NCBI RefSeq assembly: GCF_021728395.1
Contig: NZ_JAKKCM010000010.1
Span: 1-64,000, forward strand
Direction of reading: 5' to 3'
DNA: 64,000 nucleotides
From: Vibrio sp. J1-1
Lineage (GTDB): Bacteria; Pseudomonadota; Gammaproteobacteria; Enterobacterales; Vibrionaceae
A program made the translations under genes and the position numbers. Below, piece by piece: positions 36,928-45,205 of the stretch. The notes under the pieces are model-generated. The model saw nothing but the letters and a program-made list of their open reading frames with translations. It was not told the DNA's origin and did no database searches. Every line of letters begins with the position of its first letter. The stretch's first letter is position 1.

Positions 36928-38031
36928 ATGACACCACTACAACGATATCAAAAAGATATAGCAGAACATGGATTCCAGCGTGATGACGCTCAGCATCAGG
37001 CAGTAACTGCTTTGGATAAGCTCTATCATGCTATTGTCAAGTTTCAGTCTGCACCTGTACCTCAACTTTCCAAATGGCAAAAACTCATGGGTAAAAAGGT
37101 TGAGTTGCCTGAACCACCTAAAGGTTTGTATTTTTGGGGTGGGGTCGGTCGAGGTAAAACCTATTTGATGGATGCTTTTTTTGATGCGTTGCCAACAGAA
37201 AGAAAGATGCGAGTGCATTTTCATCGGTTTATGTACCGAGTACACGATGAATTGAAGCAACTGGGTGATGTTGAAAACCCATTATCGAAAGTGGCTGATA
37301 AGTTCAAAAAAGAAGCGGACGTGGTGTGCTTTGATGAGTTTTTTGTCTCTGATATTACGGATGCAATGATTCTGGCAACATTGCTACAAGAAATGTTTAA
37401 GCGTCAGATGATCTTGGTTGCGACATCGAATATTGAACCGCAAAACTTGTACCGCAACGGCCTACAGAGAGCGCGATTCTTACCCGCTATCGATATGATT
37501 CTGGCTCGTTGCGATGTTTTGAATGTCGACAGCGGAGTGGATTACCGCTTACGAACGCTTGAGCAGGCAGAGATATATCATCATCCGCTAGACGAACAAG
37601 CGACCATTAACCTGAATAAGTACTACCAGCAACTGACAGGTGAGCGGCAGCACGTGGCGCATCAGATAGAAATTAACCACCGAAATATCGATGTTATAGA
37701 AGCCAGCGACGGTGTATTGCATGCTTCCTTTGCCCAGCTATGCCAAACTACCCGAAGCCAGAACGATTACATAGAACTCTCACGCATTTATCATACAGTA
37801 TTGCTGGCCGACGTTGAGCAGATGAGTGGCAAAATAGACGATGCAGCGAGACGTTTTATTGCACTGGTCGATGAGTTTTATGAGCGACATGTTAAGCTCA
37901 TTATTTCTGCGGAAGTGCCGATGGATAGCTTATATACTCAAGGCCAGCTTGAATTTGAGTTTAAGCGCTGTCTATCTCGTTTGACTGAGATGCAGAGTCA
38001 TGAGTATCTCGCAAGAGAACATTTGGCTTAA
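36928..38031 (+). CDS. zapE: Cell division ATPase ZapE
   Basis: AFG1-like P-loop ATPase that associates with the Z ring late in division and destabilises FtsZ bundles. The start is set at MTPLQRYQKDI (367 aa), matching the family N-terminus; a GTG 13 codons upstream is possible but no clear ribosome binding site favours it. Walker A is in WGGVGRGKTYLMD and Walker B in VVCFDEFFVSDITDAM, with sensor VATSNIEPQNLYRNGLQRARF and a C-terminal RRFIALVDEFYERHVKL segment. It is transcribed towards rplM. Confidence 0.95.
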   Translation: MTPLQRYQKDIAEHGFQRDDAQHQAVTALDKLYHAIVKFQSAPVPQLSKWQKLMGKKVELPEPPKGLYFWGGVGRGKTYLMDAFFDALPTERKMRVHFHRFMYRVHDELKQLGDVENPLSKVADKFKKEADVVCFDEFFVSDITDAMILATLLQEMFKRQMILVATSNIEPQNLYRNGLQRARFLPAIDMILARCDVLNVDSGVDYRLRTLEQAEIYHHPLDEQATINLNKYYQQLTGERQHVAHQIEINHRNIDVIEASDGVLHASFAQLCQTTRSQNDYIELSRIYHTVLLADVEQMSGKIDDAARRFIALVDEFYERHVKLIISAEVPMDSLYTQGQLEFEFKRCLSRLTEMQSHEYLAREHLA

Positions 38032-38053
38032 ATCTACTTGTTTCAAAAAATCT

Positions 38054-38115
38054 GAAGAAAAAATTAGTGATTTGGCGCAAAAAAAGGTGATTTTTTCTTC
38101 GGTCTTCTCTATAAT
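38054..38115 (+). promoter_or_regulatory. Promoter region of rplM-rpsI with an 11-bp inverted repeat
   Basis: A perfect -10 TATAAT lies at 38110-38115; the -35 is weak (GTGATT at 38087-38092, 17-bp spacing), as often seen at ribosomal protein promoters. Just upstream GAAGAAAAAAT (38054-38064) is repeated inverted as ATTTTTTCTTC (38090-38100), overlapping the -35. The repeat starts 22 bp after the zapE stop and may double as a weak zapE terminator. Confidence 0.6.
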
Positions 38116-38282
38116 CCTGCGACCCACCGTTACTGCAGACCTGATTATCGAAGTTATTTCGACAATGAAGGTCGAGAGTACCAACGACTCGAAGGGGTGA
38201 TGACTGGGCTCTTAGACAGTGTGGGGACACCAAGAGGGTGTTCCTTTAAAGTTTAAAATTTAATTAACGGGTTATTGTTAGC
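38116..38282 (+). promoter_or_regulatory. rplM leader with a hairpin, probable L13 autoregulatory region
   Basis: The leader from the TATAAT box to the rplM ATG is about 160 nt long and has no ORF. It contains a stem GGGACACC (38224-38231) / GGTGTTCC (38237-38244) with loop AAGAG, followed by an AT-rich stretch to the start codon. In E. coli, L13 is known to repress its own rplM-rpsI mRNA through the leader. That this structure does the same here is inference. Confidence 0.5.
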
Positions 38283-38711
38283 ATGAAAACTTTCGTTGCT
38301 AAACCAGAAACTGTAAAACGCGACTGGTACGTTGTAGACGCTGAAGGTAAAACTCTTGGCCGTCTAGCAAGTGAAATTGCATCTCGCCTACGTGGCAAAC
38401 ACAAAGCTGAATACACTCCTCACGTTGACACTGGTGATTACATCATCGTTATCAACGCTGAGAAAGTTGCTGTAACTGGTAACAAAGCTAAAGACAAAGT
38501 GTACTACCGTCACTCTGAATTCCCAGGTGGTCTAAAATCTATCACTTTTGAAAAGTTGATCGATCGTAAACCTGAGATGGCTCTTGAGCTTGCAGTTAAA
38601 GGCATGCTTCCTCGTGGTCCTCTAGGCCGTGCTATGTACCGTAAGCTTAAAGTTTACGCGGGCGCTGAGCACAACCATGTTGCTCAACAACCACAAGTAC
38701 TAGACATCTAA
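38283..38711 (+). CDS. rplM: 50S ribosomal protein uL13
   Basis: The 142-aa sequence ([20 protein letters not shown], ending [13 protein letters not shown]) is canonical L13, an early-assembly protein binding 23S rRNA. Codon use is strongly biased (cgt, ggt, gtt, cta, aac), as expected for a highly expressed gene. It forms an operon with rpsI 15 bp downstream. Confidence 0.98.
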   Translation: MKTFVAKPETVKRDWYVVDAEGKTLGRLASEIASRLRGKHKAEYTPHVDTGDYIIVINAEKVAVTGNKAKDKVYYRHSEFPGGLKSITFEKLIDRKPEMALELAVKGMLPRGPLGRAMYRKLKVYAGAEHNHVAQQPQVLDI

Positions 38712-38726
38712 TTGGGGATTTCGAAA

Positions 38727-39119
38727 ATGGCAGAGAATCAATACTACGGCACTGGCCGTCGCAAAAGCTCAGCTGCACGTGTTTTCATCAAACCAGGCAG
38801 CGGCAACATTGTAGTAAACAAGCGTAACCTTGACGAATACTTCGGTCGTCCAACAGCACGTATGGTTGTACAACAACCTCTAGAGCTAGTTGAACTAACT
38901 GAGAAGCTAGACCTTTACGTAACAGTAAAAGGCGGCGGTATTTCTGGTCAAGCTGGTGCTATCCGTCACGGTATCACTCGCGCGCTTATGGAATACGATG
39001 AGTCTCTACGTCCTGCTCTACGCGCAGCTGGCTACGTTACACGTGACGCTCGTTGCGTTGAACGTAAGAAAGTTGGTCTACGTAAAGCACGTCGTCGTCC
39101 ACAGTTCTCTAAGCGTTAA
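38727..39119 (+). CDS. rpsI: 30S ribosomal protein uS9
   Basis: The 130-aa S9 ([19 protein letters not shown]) ends in the conserved basic tail RRRPQFSKR, whose last residues reach the P-site tRNA. The start is the ATG at 38727, after a GGGGATT ribosome binding site. Five further in-frame codons up to the rplM stop are not family-like. Confidence 0.98.
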   Translation: MAENQYYGTGRRKSSAARVFIKPGSGNIVVNKRNLDEYFGRPTARMVVQQPLELVELTEKLDLYVTVKGGGISGQAGAIRHGITRALMEYDESLRPALRAAGYVTRDARCVERKKVGLRKARRRPQFSKR

Positions 39120-39170
39120 TTTCCTTTACGGAAATTATGCTTTCCAGAGTTATTCTGGATACTGTGCACC

Positions 39171-39199
39171 AAAAGCTCGGCTATATGCCGAGCTTTTTG
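39171..39199 (+). terminator. Terminator of rplM-rpsI
   Basis: The stem AAAAGCTCGGC / GCCGAGCTTTT with a 5-nt loop and T-run lies about 50 bp after rpsI. A smaller hairpin (TCCAG...CTGGA) lies between the stop and this terminator. Confidence 0.88.
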
Positions 39200-39537
39200 T
39201 TTTTATACGACTGAAAAATACTGCATTAATTTAATATTTTTATTCCCGATCTTGCTTAATATCCACGCAACATTTAGCTGAGCCATTATTGAGTTTTATC
39301 TTGATTTTATGTGCTATAAAGTTTTAATAACTCTCGACAGTAGTCCGCCTATTTTATTTCTTCTTCAGCAGACTTAATTTACTGAAAACAACCGATATAA
39401 AAGGGACAAATCTTATTGGTTCGTGCCTCTTACTCTCGCTTTGTTGCTATAAATCACATCAAACATTTATTATTTTACTGCTTTTGTGACGACACGAGCG
39501 ATTTACCTCACAAATGTTACAAAAAGGTAGCTTTATC

Positions 39538-39566
39538 TTGTCAAAAAGTGGGGTTTTCTTTATCAT
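39538..39566 (+). promoter_or_regulatory. Promoter of petABC in a 465-bp AT-rich intergenic region
   Basis: TTGTCA (39538-39543) and TATCAT (39561-39566) are spaced 17 bp, each one mismatch from consensus. This predicts a leader of about 90 nt before petA. The rest of the region 39200-39537 is AT-rich. Short ORFs can be drawn on both strands (for example 39416-39619), but none has a good start or protein-like composition, so I see no gene there. Confidence 0.65.
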
Positions 39567-39663
39567 TTCATCCCAATAAATATAACGAAATTCATTATGT
39601 GTTAGCCATGCTCTTATAAGCGGAATAATAACTATCCAAGGGAGCAAATGGGAGAATGTTTGG

Positions 39664-40254
39664 ATGAGCAACGCGCCTTTAAATAACGGTCGCAGGCGTT
39701 TTCTAACCGCTACAACGGCAGTTGTAGGTGGGTTAGGGGCAGCTGCCGTCGCCGTTCCTTTTATAAAATCATGGAATCCGAGTGCTAAAGCAAAAGCTGC
39801 TGGCGCACCGGTGGAAGTGGATATCAGTAAAATCGAACCGGGCCAATTGGTTCGTGTTGAGTGGCAGGGTAAGCCTGTATGGATAGTACGCCGAACTCAA
39901 CAAGTACTAGATAACATGAAAACTATCGGAGATCAGCTTCGTGATCCCCAATCTGAGATGGAACAGCAACCAGCTTATGCTCAGAATGAGTACCGCTCAA
40001 TTAAGCCAGAGTTTTTCGTGGCGGTTGGTTTCTGTACTCACTTAGGCTGTTCACCGACCTATCTACCGGACTCTTTCGCAGAGCAAGTTCAGGGCGTAAA
40101 ATCTGGCTTCTTCTGTCCTTGTCACGGTTCTAAGTTTGATATGGCTGGTCGAGTGTTCCAGGGTGTTCCTGCGCCGCTGAACCTTGTGATTCCTAAGCAC
40201 ATGTATCTGAGCGACACAAAGCTCATAGTTGGTGTTGATGAGGGGGATGCATAA
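39664..40254 (+). CDS. petA: Ubiquinol-cytochrome c reductase Rieske iron-sulfur subunit
   Basis: The [2Fe-2S] subunit of the bc1 complex, which takes electrons from quinol on the periplasmic side. The 196-aa protein has a Tat-type N-terminus (GRRRFLTATTAVVGG) serving as an uncleaved anchor helix. The cluster ligands are C124/H126 (CTHLGC, with C129) and C151/H154 (CPCHGS, with C153); C129 and C153 form the disulfide. It starts the petABC operon, and its stop overlaps the petB start (TAATG). Confidence 0.97.
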   Translation: MSNAPLNNGRRRFLTATTAVVGGLGAAAVAVPFIKSWNPSAKAKAAGAPVEVDISKIEPGQLVRVEWQGKPVWIVRRTQQVLDNMKTIGDQLRDPQSEMEQQPAYAQNEYRSIKPEFFVAVGFCTHLGCSPTYLPDSFAEQVQGVKSGFFCPCHGSKFDMAGRVFQGVPAPLNLVIPKHMYLSDTKLIVGVDEGDA

Positions 40255-41519
40255 TGCAAGCAATGTTAGACTGGGTAGAAAAACGTATTCCAGCGATGAA
40301 TGCTTATAAAAAGCATTTATCTGAATACCCTATGCCGAAGAACTTCAACTTTTGGTACCTTTTCGGTTCTCTGGCAATGCTGGTTCTTGTTAACCAAATC
40401 CTAACCGGTATTTGGCTAACGATGAACTATGTCCCTTCTGGTGAAGGTGCGTTTGCGTCTATCGAATACATCATGCGTGATGTAGAGTACGGTTGGTTGC
40501 TGCGCTATATGCACTCTACCGGCGCTTCAGCATTCTTCGTTGTTGTATACCTGCATATGTTCCGTGGTCTAATCTACGGCTCTTACCAAAAGCCTCGTGA
40601 GCTACTGTGGATCTTCGGTATGTTGATCTTCTTGGTTCTTATGGCTGAAGCGTTCATGGGTTACCTACTACCATGGGGTCAGATGTCATACTGGGGTGCA
40701 CAGGTAATCATTTCTCTGTTTGGTGCGATTCCTGTTATCGGCGATGACTTAACACTTTGGATCCGTGGTGACTACATCATCTCTGGTGCAACGTTGAACC
40801 GTTTCTTCGCTCTTCACGTTATTGCGCTACCAATCGTACTGCTTCTGCTTATCGTACTTCATGTCTTGGCACTGCACGAGGTAGGCTCAAACAACCCGGA
40901 TGGTATCGAAACGAAGTTACCAAAAGGGACAATGGGCGACGATTACCAAACGCAATTCAAGTTCCACGATTACTACTCGAAAAAATACGACATCATCGAC
41001 TCTATTCCGTTCCACCCTTACGGTACGGTAAAAGATTTGGTTGGTGTGGCTGGTTTCTTGTTCTTCTTCTGTTACGTGTTGTTCTTCAACCCAGAAATGG
41101 GTGGTTACTTCCTTGAGCCGCCTAACTTTGAAGCTGCAAACCCGCTTAAGACGCCTGCGCACATCGCTCCTGTATGGTACTTCACACCGTTCTATGCAAT
41201 CTTGCGTGCGGTTCCAGACAAGCTGTTGGGCGTAATCCTGATGGGTGCTTCGATTGCAGTTCTGTTTGTACTACCGTGGCTGGATCGTTGTAAAGTGCGT
41301 TCTTACCGTTACCGTAGCAAACTTCATCTGTTGAATATTATCCAATTCACAATCAGCTTCATTGCGCTAGGTATTTTGGGTGCGTTACCTGCAACGCCAA
41401 CGTACACACTACTAGCACAAATCTTTAGTTTGGGTTACTTCATGTTCTTTGTACTGCTGTTCTTCTACAGCAAAAATGAAGCAACTAAACCATTACCAGA
41501 GAGGGTGACATTCAAATGA
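40254..41519 (+). CDS. petB: Ubiquinol-cytochrome c reductase cytochrome b subunit
   Basis: The 421-aa di-haem membrane subunit of complex III. It has the cytochrome b N-terminal core (RYMHSTGASAFFVVVYLHMF; GYLLPWGQMSYWGAQVI quinol-site helix) with four bundle histidines. The C-terminal half has the PEWY-like quinol-oxidation motif here written as PVWYFTPFYAILRA. About eight transmembrane helices are visible. An in-frame ATG three codons in (40263) is an alternative start. It overlaps petC by ATGA. Confidence 0.97.
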   Translation: MQAMLDWVEKRIPAMNAYKKHLSEYPMPKNFNFWYLFGSLAMLVLVNQILTGIWLTMNYVPSGEGAFASIEYIMRDVEYGWLLRYMHSTGASAFFVVVYLHMFRGLIYGSYQKPRELLWIFGMLIFLVLMAEAFMGYLLPWGQMSYWGAQVIISLFGAIPVIGDDLTLWIRGDYIISGATLNRFFALHVIALPIVLLLLIVLHVLALHEVGSNNPDGIETKLPKGTMGDDYQTQFKFHDYYSKKYDIIDSIPFHPYGTVKDLVGVAGFLFFFCYVLFFNPEMGGYFLEPPNFEAANPLKTPAHIAPVWYFTPFYAILRAVPDKLLGVILMGASIAVLFVLPWLDRCKVRSYRYRSKLHLLNIIQFTISFIALGILGALPATPTYTLLAQIFSLGYFMFFVLLFFYSKNEATKPLPERVTFK

Positions 41520-42253
41520 AGAAGTGGATTGTAATTCTATTTGCTATGTTGCCATCTCTAGCGATGGCAGCAGGTGCCAGTGTGCCGCTTGATAAAGCTC
41601 ACGTGGACCTATCGGATAAAGCTTCGCTGCAAAACGGTGCGAAGTTATTCATGAACTACTGTTTTGGCTGTCACTCTACGCAGTACCAGCGTTATGAGCG
41701 TGTCGCAACAGATTTGGAAATTCCAACAGACTTAATGAAAGAGAACCTGATTTTCAACCCAGAAGCGAAAATCGGTGATCTGATGGTTAACTCTATGCCA
41801 CCTAAGCAAGCGGCAAGCTGGTTTGGTGCTCCACCGCCAGATTTGACGCTGGTTGCTCGAGTTCGTGGTGCGGATTGGTTATACACTTACTTACGTTCGT
41901 TCTATGTGGATCCATCACGTCCGTTTGGTGTGAACAACATTGTATTCCCAAGTGTTGGTATGCCACATGTACTTGAAGAACTACAAGGTATCCCAACGCC
42001 AGTCTATGAGACTCACATTGTTGATGGTGAAGAAGTTCAAGTTGTTGTTGGTACTGAAACCGATGGTACTGGTGAATTAAGTACTGGTGAATATGATAAA
42101 GCTGTGGGTGATCTGGTTAACTTTCTGGTTTACTCTGGTGACCCGGTACAGCTAGAACGACATGCGATTGGTTGGTGGGTGATGGGTTTCTTAGTCATCC
42201 TGACTATCATCGTTGTGTTGCTTAAGAAAGAGTATTGGCGTGATGTGCATTAA
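41516..42253 (+). CDS. petC: Ubiquinol-cytochrome c reductase cytochrome c1 subunit
   Basis: The 245-aa membrane-anchored c-type cytochrome of complex III. It has a Sec signal peptide (cleaved near AMA-AGAS), a haem c motif CFGCH at residues 49-53, and a probable axial Met in the PSVGMPHV region. A C-terminal transmembrane anchor (WWVMGFLVILTIIVVLL) is followed by a positively charged end. It is the last gene of petABC and is translationally coupled to petB. A terminator follows. Confidence 0.97.
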   Translation: MKKWIVILFAMLPSLAMAAGASVPLDKAHVDLSDKASLQNGAKLFMNYCFGCHSTQYQRYERVATDLEIPTDLMKENLIFNPEAKIGDLMVNSMPPKQAASWFGAPPPDLTLVARVRGADWLYTYLRSFYVDPSRPFGVNNIVFPSVGMPHVLEELQGIPTPVYETHIVDGEEVQVVVGTETDGTGELSTGEYDKAVGDLVNFLVYSGDPVQLERHAIGWWVMGFLVILTIIVVLLKKEYWRDVH

Positions 42254-42299
42254 TTGTGCTAAAATACTGTGCTAATTCCCAATTTTAATTTGACTGTAC

Positions 42300-42330
42300 A
42301 ATGGAGGCTTAGCCTCCATTGTTTTTATTT
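42300..42330 (+). terminator. Terminator of petABC, directly upstream of sspA
   Basis: The stem AATGGAGGC / GCCTCCATT with loop TTA and a GTTTTTATTT tail ends only 22 bp before the sspA ATG. Any sspA promoter must therefore overlap the hairpin or lie upstream and read through it. Confidence 0.85.
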
Positions 42331-42351
42331 GTAAGTGTACTGGAGGGCTCC

Positions 42352-42987
42352 ATGGCTGTAGCTGCCAATAAACGTTCTGTGATGACTCTTTTCTCAAGTG
42401 CATCAGATTTGTATAGCCATCAGGTTCGCATTGTACTGGCTGAAAAAGGTGTAAGTGTTGAAGTTGAGCTTGTTGATGAAGCTAACCTTCCTGCTGAACT
42501 TGTCGAGCTAAACCCATATAAATCAGTGCCAACTCTTGTGGATCGTGAGCTCGCGCTTTACGATTCAAAAATTATCATGGAGTACTTGGACGAGCGTTTT
42601 CCTCATCCACCTCTAATGCCGGTTTACCCTGTTGCCCGTGGTAACAGCCGTTTGATGATGTACCGTATCGAACGTAATTGGTACACACTAGCTGAAAAAG
42701 TAATGAAAGGTAACGCTGAAGAGTCAGAAAAAGCGCGTACGAAGCTTCGTAACGATCTTCTGACTCTAGCGCCAATCTTTGCTGAATATGAGTACTTCAT
42801 GAGTGAAGAATTCAGCTTGATCGATTGTTACTTAGCACCGTTGTTGTGGCGTTTACCTCAACTTGGTATTGAGCTTGTTGGTCCTGGCTCTAAAGAGATC
42901 AAGGTTTACATGAACCGCGTATTTGAACGTGATTCATTCCTTGCTTCTTTGACTGAAGCTGAACGTGAAATGCGTCTAGTTCGTTAA
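42352..42987 (+). CDS. sspA: Stringent starvation protein A (SspA)
   Basis: A 211-aa GST-fold protein that binds RNA polymerase and changes transcription in stationary phase and acid stress. The start is MAVAANKRSVMTLFSSASD, with a strong GGAGGG ribosome binding site 6 nt away. The thioredoxin-like N-domain (NPYKSVPTLVDRELALYDSK) and helical C-domain are intact. sspB follows 16 bp later, as in E. coli. Confidence 0.97.
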   Translation: MAVAANKRSVMTLFSSASDLYSHQVRIVLAEKGVSVEVELVDEANLPAELVELNPYKSVPTLVDRELALYDSKIIMEYLDERFPHPPLMPVYPVARGNSRLMMYRIERNWYTLAEKVMKGNAEESEKARTKLRNDLLTLAPIFAEYEYFMSEEFSLIDCYLAPLLWRLPQLGIELVGPGSKEIKVYMNRVFERDSFLASLTEAEREMRLVR

Positions 42988-43003
42988 GCGATTTAGATAC
43001 ATT

Positions 43004-43489
43004 ATGGATATTGCAAAAATGACTGCCCGCCGTCCATATATGCTTCGTGCATTTTATGATTGGCTGGTAGAAAATGACTTAACTCCTCACTTGGTTGTTG
43101 ATGCAACCATGCCAGGCGTACGTGTACCTGTTGAGTTTATTCAAGATGGTCAAATTATCCTGAATATAGCCCCTCGTGCCGTTGGTAATCTTGAGTTGGG
43201 CAATGATGCGATTACTTTCCATGCTCGTTTTAGTGGTCGTCCGCACTCGGTAATTGTGCCTGTCTATGCAGTTCAAGCTATTTATGCTCGTGAAAATGGT
43301 GCGGGTACGATGTTTGAACCTGAAGAGGCTTATACCAATATCGAAGAAGAAATGATGGAAGAAGAACCATCTCCATCGTTTACGACGGTAAGTGATGATG
43401 CTCCTCAAGTTGCAGACTCGGAATCTGATGACAGCGAAAGTGAAGCAGCTCGTCCGAAAGGCAAACCAAGCTTAAGAGTTATTAAATAA
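43004..43489 (+). CDS. sspB: ClpXP adaptor protein SspB
   Basis: Delivers ssrA-tagged and other substrates to ClpXP. The 161-aa protein has the conserved substrate-binding domain (MTARRPYMLRAFYDWLVEND, ILNIAPRAVGNLELGND, FHARFSG, YARENGAGTMF). A long acidic flexible linker (about 110-150) follows, and the C-terminal ClpX-binding motif GKPSLRVIK closely parallels E. coli GRPALRVVK. It forms an operon with sspA and is followed by a terminator. Confidence 0.97.
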   Translation: MDIAKMTARRPYMLRAFYDWLVENDLTPHLVVDATMPGVRVPVEFIQDGQIILNIAPRAVGNLELGNDAITFHARFSGRPHSVIVPVYAVQAIYARENGAGTMFEPEEAYTNIEEEMMEEEPSPSFTTVSDDAPQVADSESDDSESEAARPKGKPSLRVIK

Positions 43490-43519
43490 AAAAAGCAGCG
43501 ATTACGCTGCTTTTTTTTT
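43488..43519 (+). terminator. Bidirectional terminator between sspB and dolP
   Basis: The stem AAAAAAAGCAGCG / CGCTGCTTTTTTT with loop ATTA overlaps the last two bases of the sspB stop region. It is followed by further Ts and faces dolP, which converges. Confidence 0.9.
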
Positions 43520-43552
43520 GGTCTCTTGATTTTTAAGGTGATGCTTTAGCAA

Positions 43553-44221
43553 TCAATCGCTTATAGTGAATGCCTCAACGTTCGCTTCACCATCCTCGTT
43601 TGTATCACTTTGTACCGGTTTTTCACTATGATTAGGTAAATCAACTTTAACGGACTCTGTCTCTCCATACTGGAATCCATTAATCACTTGCTTTACTCCT
43701 GAGACGTTACGTGCGATTTCTATCGCTCTTTGGCTCTGTGCTTCTGTGACATAGCCAAACAGGAACACTTCACTATCCTCAGTAATCACTTTCACTTTAA
43801 CAGCATTTAGCTGCTCATCAGTGAGCAATGATGATTTTACTTTCGTCGTGATCCAGCTGTCATTACTGATTTGCGTAACCGTTAGCGGTTCTTTTTGCTT
43901 CATTTGGTTATGAATGACTTTAACGCCGGAGATTGCACGGGTTCTTTTCTCAAGATCACTGATTAAGGCCTGAGTTGGAGCCTGACCCATCAGCACCACG
44001 GTACCATTGTATGCGCTGGCAAAAACACGAGCCTGGCCTTTGAATGGCTGTTTATTACCAATGGCGGCGACTTCAAACTCAATGTTGTTATCTTGCCAGA
44101 TCTGTTTGGTAGTGCGGGTGTCCGTAACGATATTGGCTGTCGTTGCGGCGCCAGCAATGAACAAACCTGCACAACCACTAAGGTTGAACACGGTAAATAA
44201 AAGGATGAGGCTACGTAGCAT
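43553..44221 (-). CDS. dolP: Outer-membrane BON-domain lipoprotein DolP (YraP)
   Basis: A 222-aa lipoprotein. The start is the ATG at 44221 (MLRSLILLFTVFNLSGC), giving a lipobox with Cys17; a TTG five codons upstream is unlikely. Two BON domains are visible (about 45-110 and 120-190: ALISDLEKRTRAISGVKVIH and RAIEIARNVSGVKQVINGF). DolP supports outer-membrane integrity and BAM folding in E. coli. An acidic C-terminal tail of about 30 residues extends beyond the E. coli length (191 aa). It follows diaA by 21 bp, consistent with an lpoA-yraN-diaA-dolP operon. Confidence 0.93.
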   Translation of the reverse strand: MLRSLILLFTVFNLSGCAGLFIAGAATTANIVTDTRTTKQIWQDNNIEFEVAAIGNKQPFKGQARVFASAYNGTVVLMGQAPTQALISDLEKRTRAISGVKVIHNQMKQKEPLTVTQISNDSWITTKVKSSLLTDEQLNAVKVKVITEDSEVFLFGYVTEAQSQRAIEIARNVSGVKQVINGFQYGETESVKVDLPNHSEKPVQSDTNEDGEANVEAFTISD

Positions 44222-44242
44222 GATTCTGACTCTCAATCTGAG

Positions 44243-44836
<594 letters not shown>

Positions 44837-45205
44837 TTATCCTTCAGATATTGCGTTTTGTATCCAGTTAATATCTCGGCCACTGTCGTGAATGGCGATA
44901 ACATCAAACCGGTAATCGATTGTATGTATGGACTGTTTTTGGCGGCTTAGCCAAATATTTGCGGTTTTGATCAGCTTACGCATTTTTGCGCGAGTGACCA
45001 TTTCCGCCGCCGAGCCAAAACGATCATTGTTACGATATTTGACTTCGACGAAGACGATAGTTTCACCTTGTTGGAAGATTAAATCAATTTCGCCGACTTT
45101 TGTCAGAAAATTTTTCTCAACAAAGCGTAAACCCTGGCGGAGCAGATATTGCTTCGCCAGGGTCTCATATTGATTTCCTATCTGACGTTTACTGAAGAGC
45201 CCCAC
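44837..45205 (-). CDS. yraN: YraN family (UPF0102) endonuclease-like protein
   Basis: A 122-aa protein with the UPF0102 restriction-endonuclease-like fold: G-x-x-Y/E near the N-terminus (GNQYETLAKQYLLRQGL), GEIDLIFQQ and VFVEVKYRNNDRFG, with the D/ExK-type catalytic arrangement. It is thought to act on recombination or Holliday structures, but the role is unproven. Its start overlaps the end of lpoA by 17 bp, and diaA follows after 3 bp. Confidence 0.93.
   Translation of the reverse strand: MGLFSKRQIGNQYETLAKQYLLRQGLRFVEKNFLTKVGEIDLIFQQGETIVFVEVKYRNNDRFGSAAEMVTRAKMRKLIKTANIWLSRQKQSIHTIDYRFDVIAIHDSGRDINWIQNAISEG

Noticed and set aside
39480-39520. CRP site formed by TGTGA and TCACA
   Set aside because: The half-sites at about 39485 and 39508 are 18 bp apart rather than the 6 bp needed for CRP.
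39416-39671. Short ORFs on both strands in the rpsI-petA intergenic region
   Set aside because: They overlap each other and the petABC promoter, have poor starts and no protein-like composition.
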